Below are positions 53,353 through 64,000 of a stretch of 64,000 nt of DNA, piece by piece. The position numbers were made by a program, and so were the translations under genes. The notes beneath the pieces were generated by a model. The model had not been told where the DNA came from. It searched no databases and saw nothing but the letters and a program-made list of their open reading frames with translations. Origin of the DNA: Whitmania pigra (Eukaryota > Annelida > Clitellata > Hirudinida > Haemopidae); NCBI GenBank assembly GCA_021613335.1, contig JAJTWR010000266.1, forward strand, positions 5,063,501 to 5,127,500, in the 5' to 3' direction. Within the stretch, counting starts at the first letter, position 1, and every line of letters starts with the position of its first letter.

Positions 53353-55597
53353 TATGTGGGATTAATTTTAATTAATTAATAATAATAATAATTATTATTA
53401 TATATTAATAATACCAGCCATAAACATTGAAACGCATAAAAGCTGGATTATTTAAAATTACGAAGTAAAAGTTAAACTCATTTGTTTAATTATGCAGATG
53501 TCGTGAAAATACCAATTTATTTTAGGAAATAGCTTTGAGAATTTCTTATTTCAAAAACTACATTTATCCTTTTAAATGTACCCTTACAAAAATATTGTTT
53601 TGTTTTGTTGTTGTGCGGCAGTCAGAAAATGAATTGTTTGGTTGGTGAAGGAGAATATGTCGCCGGCGGTGAAGAGAGGGAAGTATTTTTAAATTTATTT
53701 CCTGGCCAAATCTACAATCTTGATGACCAATGCAAAATGCATTACGGGTCAAAGTCTTTCTATTGCGGCGTGAGAATTTCAAAATTGTTTATTCGTCACA
53801 TTTTTTTAACATAATTTTAAACAAAGTATTTATTCAGGTCTCACAAACGCTAAGTTAGACTTACGACAATTCTATAAATTCCTTTCCATCAATGCTAATG
53901 CACGTATAGAATAATCACGTTGTATATTGTAACTTTAAGAAAAAGTTTGATCAACTTCAATATTATATGTGTTGAATATAAAAACCATAAACAATGCATG
54001 TTGAAGGGCGGCATAGCAGACCAAGAAATGTGCCATAGCATCAGTTGCTTCACGGGTAACGCTTGTAATTTCAAACGCGTGGCATTGGATGGCACCAGCT
54101 GTTCAGCGGGATCTTGGTGCGTCAGAGGACAATGTGTCACCGATAGCAGGGCTCCACGAGCTCCAAGTAAATGTTCGATTTATTTGAAGCTTGAGTACAA
54201 TATTTACAAATTCAAGAAAATTGATAATATGGGCTGATAACAGTCTAAGAAACTCCAACCAATTTTGAACAGAACATTGCACCAACGGTGACTATAAACT
54301 TCCCTGGGACTCGAAATTATTTTGTAAAGACGAAGTCGATCGGGATCCTGTGAACAAGTGCAGCCGAAACGATGTCAAAACTTATTGTTGTGCCTCTTGT
54401 GAAGGCAATAGGACAAAAAATGGAGGTTGGAGCACTAATAAATAAAAATATCACGTAAAACAATGAAATAATTTTAATTAAAGTTAGAAATATTTCTAAT
54501 GATAGCTCTAGTTACTCCACTAATAACAACGACGATGATGATAATAAACAATCATTTCTTACCATTTAACGAAATACGAACATTACGTTTTTGTAAAAAA
54601 TAATATTGCTAAGAATTTAATCTGTTCAGGTTGTCAAGATACTACGGAAGAATGTCTCAGCCTTGAACCAAGGGATTGCTACAACGGTTATTACGCGATC
54701 ACCTGCTGTAAAACCTGCAGTGCTCTCGTCCAGAACCCATCGGATGTCAACTGTCTCTATGGAGACAAAGGTGTTAATTGCCAGGAATTGATACCTGCAG
54801 TATGTCACCTTTCCACTCAATATTGTTGTCAAACCTGTGCCGCTTATTCTTCCTCGGTCACTAAAGCTGTTTCCTCAGCAACAACTACAACAACACCAGC
54901 AACTACAACAACAACGGCAACTATAACAACTGCAACAACTTCTCCCAAGAAAACAACGCTTCCGATCGCCACTGCAACAACAACTTCTCCTTCAAAGAAA
55001 ACAACACTTCTAACCACCTCCAGCACCACAAGTTCCACAATGGTTCCAATCACCATTTAAAGCAGTATTCTCTTTTGTATCTTAGTGCATTCAAGTAGTG
55101 ATTTACTTTGTATCTTATCACATTTAAATACAACATTACTCTTCAGATTACTCTTCAAAAGGAAACCTTAGAGACATTGCGCAATACGTTGAGGTTCTGG
55201 GTGCCCCGAAAACTTATGAAAGTTGTAGGGGGTTGATCGAATATGACCCCAGTCTCTGCCATTACGTGGATGTCGTCAAGGAAGCGTGCAAGGCTTCTTG
55301 TAGAAGCTTCGAAGGTGAGTTTCAACAAGTTTTCAACCACATATAACTTCTAAACATGTGTGCAAACAAAAATATAATTTTAAACGGCCTAAAAATTACA
55401 AAAGAATAACAACAAATTGAAATTCAGATTATTGCATCAATGGTGACATGAATGATGTGTCAAATAAATTTACCTGTGAGCAGTTGCTGGAATATAATTC
55501 TTCTTCGTGCCTCCAAAACCAAGTCAGAAGCAGATGCTGCAAGTCATGCAAAGATATCCTCAGGAAAAGTGTCAAAGTCGATATAGTGATGCTCTAA
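49771..55597 (+). CDS. Secreted ADAM/ADAMTS-like zinc metalloprotease
   Basis: Proposed exons: 49771-49773 (ATG only), 49937-50012, 50134-50324, 50529-50615, 50810-51017, 51412-51523, 51714-51807, 52018-52095, 52217-52383, 52490-52642, 52866-53027, 53622-53769, 54007-54166, 54273-54425, 54630-55031, 55147-55314, 55428-55597; 843 residues in frame. A signal peptide is likely (FKTIQVLLVIICV), then a propeptide (ITFTHNNKSFYLEP) and a furin-type site (RVRKRS). The catalytic domain carries HELGHCLGMLDD, where the usual third zinc-ligand His is Asp. An ADAMTS-type cysteine-rich part follows (PGQIYNLDDQCKMHYG; LDGTSCSAGSWCVRGQC), but no thrombospondin repeats. The C-terminus has five Cys modules ending CC-x-(S/T)-C or similar, with a Thr-rich linker. 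The one-codon first exon and the 55031 donor are inferred. Substrate unknown; the MIG-17-like group is a possible relative. Confidence 0.8.
51185..51315 (-). repeat. tRNA-derived SINE copy 4, diverged and 3'-truncated
   Basis: The minus strand reads GGCTTGCAGATTAGACCAAT, then GGCAATAGTCGTTACGTGTC. It is clearly related but diverged, and lies in an intron of the metalloprotease gene. Confidence 0.6.
52490..53027 (+). other. Zinc-binding motif of the metalloprotease, split by an intron
   Basis: Exon 52490-52642 ends in CAT TG and exon 52866 begins C CTG, giving HELGHC then LGMLDDNGSSC. The two His and the catalytic Glu are present. Position 11 of the motif (normally His) is Asp, followed by another Asp. 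Confidence 0.85.
52732..52845. repeat. 41-base minisatellite, three copies
   Basis: Unit beginning ATTACATTATTTATCAAATA followed by TTAACATTTTATTA, in an intron of the metalloprotease. Confidence 0.85.
53205..53350. repeat. (ATG)n/(AAT)n microsatellite
   Basis: A trinucleotide array in the metalloprotease intron after the zinc-site exon. Confidence 0.9.
54273..55597 (+). other. Array of five Cys modules in the metalloprotease tail
   Basis: Module ends read KTYCCASC (exon 54273), AITCCKTC and TQYCCQTC (exon 54630), VKEACKASC (exon 55147, first C of the pair replaced) and RSRCCKSC (exon 55428). Three begin C-x-(N/Y)-GD. Spacing is similar to PLAC or ShK-like modules, but I could not assign them firmly. 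A Thr/Ser-rich stretch of about 60 residues, likely O-glycosylated, separates modules 3 and 4. Confidence 0.75.
54870..55031 (+). other. Thr-rich mucin-like linker
   Basis: Runs of TTTTT with Ala, Pro and Lys (for example SSATTTTTPATTTTTATIT). The frame continues from the preceding Cys modules to a possible phase-1 donor at 55031/55032. If that donor is not used, the protein would stop at 55058. Confidence 0.7.
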
Positions 55598-55718
55598 AAT
55601 TAGCAGCTAACAGGAGATATGTCTTTTGGATTATACTTGCTTCTTGTGAAAGTATTCAGCTCCAATTTTTGTACGATTGTTTTTGTGCCTTGATTTATTT
55701 TATCATGAAATTGACAAG

Positions 55719-55724
55719 AATAAA
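55719..55724 (+). terminator. Metalloprotease polyadenylation signal candidate
   Basis: AATAAA lies 122 bases past the stop at 55597. Confidence 0.5.
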
Positions 55725-56061
55725 CACACATTAAACTTCGGGAATAAGAAAACGACAGTTTTGTTTCTTTGTTTTATTTATATTATAGTCTATATGAAAT
55801 TTTGAAGATTTAATGTAAATTAATCTTTTAATACTACTACTAATAATAATAAACCACACTCTTTAGAAATGAATCAGTGAGTGATTACACCATTTTCATT
55901 ATTGCTATAAAAGATACGAGAAGCCCTCCGACGAAAACTAAAACAATTCAAATGTTCCATAAATAATATCAGATCGAAATGTTAATTAAACCTAAAGTTA
56001 AATTATAAGTTATGGCAGAGCTATTTGTTTTAATGGCTTCAGAGAAGCGATTAGCATGGTG
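55725..56061. other. Flank of tRNA-Leu copy 2
   Basis: About 110 bases directly before the tRNA are the duplicate of 48620-48734. No gene was recognised. Confidence 0.5.
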
Positions 56062-56144
56062 ACCAGGATGGCCGAGTGGTTAAGGCGTTGGACTTAAGAT
56101 CCAATGGACATATGTCCTCGTGGGTTCGAACCCCACTTCTGGTA
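56062..56144 (+). tRNA. tRNA-Leu(UAA), copy 2
   Basis: Identical over all 83 bases to the copy at 48735. At least 100 bases of related flank lie on each side, so it arose by segmental duplication rather than by retroposition. A/B boxes and anticodon TAA are intact. Confidence 0.97.
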
Positions 56145-56571
56145 ATAACTTTTGACGGCCGTTTCTTTGCATGCTTTGAATTTTTGCAGTTTTCGCTTTA
56201 TTGTTTAATTAAACTAAAAATATTATTTGTCGAATACATTCGTTATATATATACAATAAACAAACGTCATGAACATGTTTTTGTGATATTGCGTTTTGCG
56301 ATTCCACGACATTTGCGCACGAGGACAATTACGCACACAGACAATTGCTTACATGTAGGAATCGACCGGTGACCCCGGTTTATCCGGGAAATGTCATAAA
56401 ACATGTATAAAAATTTAGACAATTTTTTTTAAACGTGAACGTCTATTCCATGTCCAAGTTATCACAAAATCTTTCATTTGATGGAATAAAATCATCAAGT
56501 ATTAGTTATAAAAGCTCTTGAGAGAGGCTGGGATTTGAACTCCTAATGGAGTCGCACCAAGACCAAAGTCA

Positions 56572-57177
56572 TCATAATAAACAAATTAGTCCGATACTTG
56601 GAGCATCTTTGTGGAATAAAGCCGGTCTTAAAATACTTAGACTTAAGAAACAGTAGTGTTTCCTCATTCTTTGGCAAACATCTGACCATGAATGCCATTT
56701 AGAACTGCTTTCACTATCACTTGATTGAGAGATTTTCGCAGTCGCCACAGTCCAGGCAGCAGTGACCGACATAACGAGTGCCTCTCATTGTCCGGTAAGA
56801 GTTGGGCCCAGAAAGACAAAACCGACAGGGACATCCGGCTGATCACCGGATGCGGCCTGTCCCCTCGTAACGTAAGGAGATTCAAAGAGCCGATACTTTT
56901 GAAGACCTGGGAAACTCTTCTGAGTATCTCGTTATCCAAGTCGGAGCTCCAGGGCGGAGTAACGATTAAGTTGGGCTGGCATGCGGGCCATGCCTCCGCC
57001 CGTCCACTCATCCATCCATCCACACGCATATCGTTGGGACGCACCTTCCAGAAGGAAAGGGTCGTCCAAAACACCTACACGTTTCTTCTCATACTTGTTC
57101 TATCTCTGCCTTCTCAGATACAGGGATGTCATTTCAGCTTTTACCATGGGGCAAACCCTCGCAAATCTTTAAGGTGA
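56572..57177. other. GC-richer patch with long open frames on both strands, unassigned
   Basis: Frames 56725-57177 (+, 150 codons) and 57074-56664 (-, 136 codons) are open over the same bases, and the stretch is clearly less AT-rich than its surroundings. Neither frame shows a domain that I recognise. It could be an old mobile-element piece, a diverged exon or a low-stop-density accident of composition. Confidence 0.3.
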
Positions 57178-58640
57178 CCTTATCATTCATCCTAAAGTTA
57201 AGCGACTCAAAAAAACTGAATTTCTCTTTAGACTTATTCTCTTTAAGATTGATAGCCAAAGATAGCCAATGAAGGAACAGTAAACACAAGTTTTATATGT
57301 ACAAATGAGTCTTGAAATTATGGAATTACAGCCAAATAAATGCATTCATCAATGAATTTGCATGCTAGTTTTAAAAAGTTGAAGAAAAGCAGAAAATTAC
57401 ACTGTTAATAGTCTTGAAATTTTTATATCTAAACATGTATTTTGTACCCCGGCTCAAAAAGTGACCCTGGTCGATTCCTACTTACACGACAAATTGCGAT
57501 TGGTTTAATTGAGATTGGCTAAAACTTTTATTGAACATGTCTTCGTCTAAAAAAGAGTTTGTAGGAAAAGTTTGAAAAAGTTTGCAAGAAAAGAAGTTTG
57601 AAAGAGTTTGACATCAAAAAACTCCTCTGCAGATCTAGGTTGACTCCTTTGAACGGCATTTGAAATTGGGCATCATGCTCCGTCTTAAAAAACTTGTTAT
57701 GCAATGGAGACGAAAATTACTGCCATGAAATTCAAATTTCGAATGTATGGAGGTTTAAATTTAAAAAAAAATCACAAATGTACTTCTTTTGCAGGGGCGT
57801 GTTGCACCATACTTAGTCATACTAATAATAAGTACCCCCAGCAGTGGAGTTATTGAGTTCAATTGGTGATCAATAAGGAATAAATGATAAGGAATGAAGT
57901 TTTGGTCAACTTCAAGTAATGAATGAAGCAGTAGTGATCGAACAAGATTGTCAATTGTTTATTTGGCACAAACGAATTGTGGCAACTTAATTTCGAAAAT
58001 TTTAAACCGATTTAAATTAAGCGACTGCTTTTCAAAGCAATGGTCATTCGCTGATTGACATGATTTCAAACACAAGATTTGTTAAGCAAACACAAAAAAT
58101 TGTTAAATATCTATACGAGAGCTATACGAATAGGAAACAATGCAAGACGAGAATTAGACGAAAGCCAATTCATCGAACAAGAATAGAATTCATTAAGACT
58201 GTCTTAGTGAAGTGACTCGGTTTTTGTGATATCTTTACACCGATTACAAATGAAGCCAATGTGAAGCTTCTGTAAGCACAGCAATCAAAAGGGCTTATCC
58301 TTAATTGTTCAAAAATAATTGATTTGATGAATGAAACCAAGGCTTTTATAATAATTGTTTGGATGCCTCCCAGCCAATTGACTTTCGTCGTTATTTCAAC
58401 GTAGGTAACGTGACTAGGGCGAGTAATTTTGAGGATGTGATCAGAAATGGACGCTTGTGAAATATCACTTCTTTTTTTTATCCCAATCAGATCGTACAAT
58501 CAACTTTCAAGGCATAAACTAAGCACAGCGAAGAATTATTCAAATATAATTATAAAAACGAACATTTTTAGCCAGGACAGAGATTCGCATAAAAAATTCC
58601 ATTTAACGTTCATTTAATATGGATATCCATTATATATAAT
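57178..58640. other. Intergenic DNA
   Basis: No supportable gene. There is an internal repeated tract at 57550-57615 (AAGTTTGAAA-like units), and generic AT-rich sequence elsewhere. Confidence 0.4.
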
Positions 58641-58644
58641 CCAT

Positions 58645-59085
<441 letters not shown>

Positions 59086-59099
59086 ATTAATCTAAAAAG

Positions 59100-60400
59100 A
59101 CACAAAAAAAAAAAAAGTCACAAAGAAATAAAAATAATATTTAAACATTTAAACATAAATATTTTTTGTTAAAGAACTCGTAATACGTGTAATTGGTTTT
59201 CAAAATAAAAAATATAAAGCTTTACTCTGTTTGGTCCAAAAACAAAATCGAACTAATAAAATTTCTAGGATGAATCTATTGAAACTGTGCTTAATTAATT
59301 ATCAATCATTAATTATCACGTTATTCATTGAACACCATGATAACCACTTCCTAGTTAATTATCTTAATTATTAACCTACAAAGTACTATTAATCAATTGA
59401 TTATGTAATTAGTTATTTGATTTTAAGTCATGAAATTCGATCAAGAATGTTTTCAATTTGATCCTCTGCTTATAAAGCACGTGCAGAGAAATCGATGATA
59501 TCGTCTGCTCAGTTGACCTTTGTCACCCAGAAGATCGACGAAAAGAGAGGGATTTAGGACAAACGCGAATAACTCAAATTTAAGAATTAATTAATGTCTA
59601 AAATTATTTCTATTTATCGGTGGAATTATTAATTGCATTCATGCCAGGAGTGATGAAATGGTGTTAATGCAATAGCCAGACAATATTTATTAATTATTAT
59701 TATTTATTTGCTGATTGTCTAAGTATGAAATGCATTTGAATCGAGCCATTGTCCAACATTTGTTCAACTGAAAACGAGAGAAGTAACAACGTGAAGCAAC
59801 ATGTTCCGGCGCACAGAAAGATGGAAAGATGGACATCATCCTTCGGCAACAAGTGCACGCAAACATTTCACGCATGACTGACCATTGAAATGAATGTCCT
59901 CATCGCTTCGTAATAAATGTTCACCAACATCAACTTTCTCAAATCAGACATTTCTTTTGCATCTCCTGTGAAGGATATCAAATGATGACCTCAAATCTAA
60001 TTCAGAGGGCGCCCCCTGTCACACGTCAGTTAAAGAAGCGATTTTTAAAATTTAAAGTAAGAACAACAAAAAACTCAAATATTAATATTTATTTTTTAAA
60101 CATTAAAAATTAAAATTGATTTTCATGTCAACATATTTCGTTGTTTAAAATTAAATTCCATCTTATTAAGTCCAAGTTAAATCGTCAGCCTTTAAACGTT
60201 GACAACAAGTTGGCTGGTATTTTCGTTATTTCTTCATGTTTCAATGTTTCAATGTTTCAATGTTTCAATGTGAAGCGGCTTGATAAAAATATGATGATTA
60301 AGCATGATATTAAACATCGTGTTATTATAACATAGTATCTTAGATAATAAATGTTAAATTTAGATATTATTATAATATTTGTTAAATTTAGATATTGTTA
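59100..60400. other. AT-rich intergenic DNA
   Basis: No gene was recognised. It includes a four-copy 9-base repeat (ATGTTTCA plus A) at 60238-60272 and a roughly 28-base AT repeat at 60340-60415. Confidence 0.4.
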
Positions 60401-60504
60401 TAATATTTAGATATTATTACCACATGAAGTGTAAAAGAGTTGAATGAACGCGTCAGTCCAGGAAGGATTGAAGCTTCGTTTTTCATTCGCAAATATCATA
60501 CCCT

Positions 60505-60560
60505 CCATCTCTGATGAGGTTACGTCACAACATGGCCGCCGAGAATATCGGTGCCTGTGT
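60505..60560 (+). promoter_or_regulatory. CRE plus YY1-like motif cluster
   Basis: GTTACGTCAC (CRE-like) is followed directly by AACATGGCCGCCGAGA (YY1-like), a combination common in core promoters. No gene model could be attached downstream; the ATG inside opens only a 12-codon frame. Speculative. Confidence 0.25.
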
Positions 60561-61145
60561 GATCACGTGACTAATACAGAGATAGCGATGATAAAACTAC
60601 TGGTGACGATAATGACAATGACGATGAGTACAAAGGTGCCATGTTGGCTAAAGCAAAACCATCGATGGTTCTGTATTTATGGAAAGGCGTTGGTTGTACA
60701 TAACTACCATTTAATTGCTTTCTTGTCATTTCCGTGAATCAACTTGGATTTACTCATTTTGCTCGGAGCAAGCGAAGCGTAAAATGTTTCCATGCTTGAG
60801 TGGACCTTGTATATGCCTCCGATCTGAAACTCTTACGAGGGCCCCAGGCTCTTGTAAAATGTTCTCGAACAATTGAAGCAAACAATTTATACTCCGTAGG
60901 AAGTAAAATGATAAGATGATCATTGATCATTTTAAGAAATCACGTATTATTAGTAATATCATTTATCATTTATTAACGCGAATAACTTCCACAACATTTC
61001 AACTTGATGGATCCCGTTAATACTAACTCGTGCAAGCGATATAATCTCCATAGCAACCAACCGAGGTCAACCACGCATCGTGAGGTCGTTGAAACTTTGA
61101 CGATCGACATGAGGCTTAATTTCAAAGAACTCTCTCAACTGTAAC

Positions 61146-61320
<175 letters not shown>

Positions 61321-63775
61321 ATCACCACTACTGCCATCACCATCAAGGTATCTTTAATTGATTAGGTATCATCAAGAGTCAAACATTGAAAGTAATTGAA
61401 TTCGTGGATTAGTAAAAGAATTCAAAGGAATACGACTCAATAAATAATTTGAAATAAGGGAAGATCAGGTAATAAAAAATTTAATTGAAATAAATAAATA
61501 TCAAGTAATAACTAATTTAATTAAAATAAAGAAATATCAAGTAATAAATAATTTAATTGAAATAAATAAATAACTAAAAGGGCTTCAGTCGTTCGATTCA
61601 TCACGTTGAACTTCTTTTCAGCAAATCCACCTTCGTTGAAGGAAACTCATTTTCCATCAATTGATGACGTCAGAAGTTTTCAAATTGTCGATGATTTTGT
61701 CAATGAGTAAATAAATATTTAATATAACTATTATTTGGTAGAACGTGGTGCAGAACTTAAATGCTTAAAAGTGTTTAAGGACGGCAATAATTTATTATAA
61801 AAACTATGTTTTTGTGAGAGAAGATCTTAAAAACTATTCAAGATGAAACTGTTCGACAACAATAACAAAAACAACAACTTAAACAACAGTAGCAACAACA
61901 ATTTAAACAATAACAATGCAAAGCAACAACAACAACAGCTCCAACAACAAAAACAACAACAGCAACAACTCCAGGAAAAGCAAAAAGACAAAGTCCGAAT
62001 GTTTACTTGAAGAAAGTAAGCGAAGGAATTGCCTAACTTTAAAAGTGAGTGTTTTATGCTTTCGGAAAGAATTAAGTGAGCGGCGTAATCTCTTCATTTG
62101 GCTCACATCAACCCTTCTAAGCCCGCAATTAACAAATGTCGCTCAAAAACAGAGTCCCGAGCGAACCTTATTTTCAGGTGAAATAATGACCTCCACCGAG
62201 ATTACGAAGATGAAGATGACAATTTCGATGACGACGACGACGACGATGACGATGATGGTGGTGTTGCTGGTGATGGTGATAGTGATGATTACTTATAACT
62301 GGTTATCTTAACTATCAATATTATCATCATCATCGTCGTCATCCTCTCGTTGTCGTCTTCGTCTCAGGCCCAATAACCATTCATTAACCCAAGTCACAAT
62401 TTGGCTCCATAGCGGAGGAAGGACTCGCATCAACTGGCACAGGATGTTCAGTCATGCGCGTCGGTGGATGTGTTGCCAAAGTGCACGATAAGTGACGCCT
62501 CCTTGCGTTGTTTGTTTTCCACGGGCTTTGTTCGACTTTTATTTTTGTTGACTTTTATTTCATTGGATGCCTTCGTTGCTATGGAAACATGTGCGCTCAA
62601 GTGGAAAGAGTTATTGAAAGACTTTCATTAAAATCCATCCGTTCATCCGATACCTTAAGATTTGATGTTGTCATATTGAGTCATATTTAACCTGTGTTAA
62701 CTTTTAATTTTGACTATATTTAAATGTTACTGTATTACATTGTCTTGTATCGTGTTGTATTGTGCTGCAATTAGAACAAGATAGGTAAAAAAAAAAGGAA
62801 ATATTTAAAAATATGTTTTCAATTGATTATTTTGATTTTAAACTCTAAAGAATTTATTATTCATATTTTTAAAAATAAGATTTATATTATTAATGTTTTT
62901 ATTAATAATACTTTTATTATGCAATATCGAAATACACCATAAACAGTGACAAGCGGAATGCGCACATTTGATAGCAAGCAAGACCTTCAAGTCCATAATC
63001 GTCTGTCCATTTATGTAGCGCATTTAAAGGGGCTACTGATTCAAGAAATAAAAATAATAAATAATCAATAATCAATAAAAAATAACAAATAATAAATTAA
63101 CTCAAAACGATGAAATGTGTTTGGATGAGGCCAATTGTTGGTTGCTCCAAGCAGCATCTTGATTTTTATCCTTGAGTTCTTTATTGCATTTAATTTTGTG
63201 ATAATTATTTTTTTTTTAGATAAAGCAAGTACATCTTATTTAATTATTTATTTTATCAAATGCCATCTAAATAATCTGTAAAAATGTTGCAAAAATATTT
63301 TCTTCAACTCAACACGTGGATCTTCGTTGGCAGCCATGTTGAGGCGTCTTAGCAGGTGTTCGTGACGTGTTCCTAATGCTTCAAATCGAATCCTCAAATC
63401 TCATTTGAATAATTTCAATTCATTTCCATATTTGTTTTAAACAAGCAGTTTTACACCCAAATTTGTATTAATCAATTTATCAATTAAAGATTAACATTAT
63501 TAGTGGCAAACGTCATCATTTATGTTTTTTTCTTAATGTTTTCAAATATTGGCAAATATTTTTTTAAATCTTCAAATGTGTCGAACACCACGTGAGTCAT
63601 ACTTCAGGTTTTGTACCGCAGGTTGACCTTTGACCTGACCTTATTTTAACTTATTCCCGCCTGACTCCAGGGACGATTGGTCATTGAAGTTCCCTCAAAA
63701 ACTGAGCACAACAACTCAATACGTGAGGAGTTAACATCGTCATCATCATCATCACCGACACCACCAGCAGTACCA

Positions 63776-64000
<225 letters not shown>

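Noticed and set aside
61916..62311. 131-codon Asn/Ser/Met/Thr-rich frame
   Set aside because: It starts in a CAA repeat and ends in an ATG/ACG repeat; the middle has no recognisable domain.

Overview
This window looks like nuclear DNA of an invertebrate animal. It is AT-rich, its genes are split by many mostly short GT-AG introns, intergenic DNA and introns are full of (AAT)n, (ATG/CAT)n and minisatellite arrays, and there are remnants of LINE, SINE, hAT and foldback elements. The gene content (agrin, radial-spoke LRRC23, TTLL6/13, SMIM8) is metazoan. The compact AT-rich style fits a lophotrochozoan such as an annelid or leech, but the species cannot be fixed from the sequence. All gene models were spliced by hand; intron phases and total lengths close in frame unless noted.

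Layout. 130-4072 (+): the 3' part of BRF1 (RNA polymerase III initiation factor), its 5' end lying outside the window, with a dead LINE in an intron. 4607-5703 (+): THTPA (thiamine triphosphatase), with an upstream exon that could add a mitochondrial-type leader. 5845-7483 (-): LRRC23, convergent with THTPA. 7484-11640: gene-poor DNA with a decayed hAT fragment and a possible promoter. 11641-39974 (+): agrin, about 28 kb and 31 coding exons, with 7 Kazal/follistatin modules, a lustrin-type Cys-rich module, 2 laminin-EGF modules, an eighth Kazal module, an EB-like Cys module and an LG-EGF-EGF-LG-EGF-LG tail. 40726-46911 (+): a TTLL6/13-type tubulin polyglutamylase. 47437-47769 (-): SMIM8. 48735 and 56062: two copies of tRNA-Leu(UAA) on a duplicated segment. 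49771-55597 (+): a secreted ADAM/ADAMTS-like metalloprotease with an array of CC-x-(S/T)-C repeats. 55600-64000: gene-poor DNA with simple repeats.

The genes are not an operon and do not form one pathway. BRF1 serves Pol III transcription, THTPA thiamine phosphate metabolism, LRRC23 and the TTLL enzyme ciliary axonemes, and agrin and the metalloprotease the extracellular matrix. The most unusual items are the agrin architecture, the possible THTPA leader, the metalloprotease with an Asp at the usual third zinc-ligand position and its C-terminal repeats, a 1.09-kb foldback element nested in a hAT remnant, and a SINE abutting the splice acceptor of an agrin LG exon. I found no bacterial-type defence system, CRISPR array or operon.
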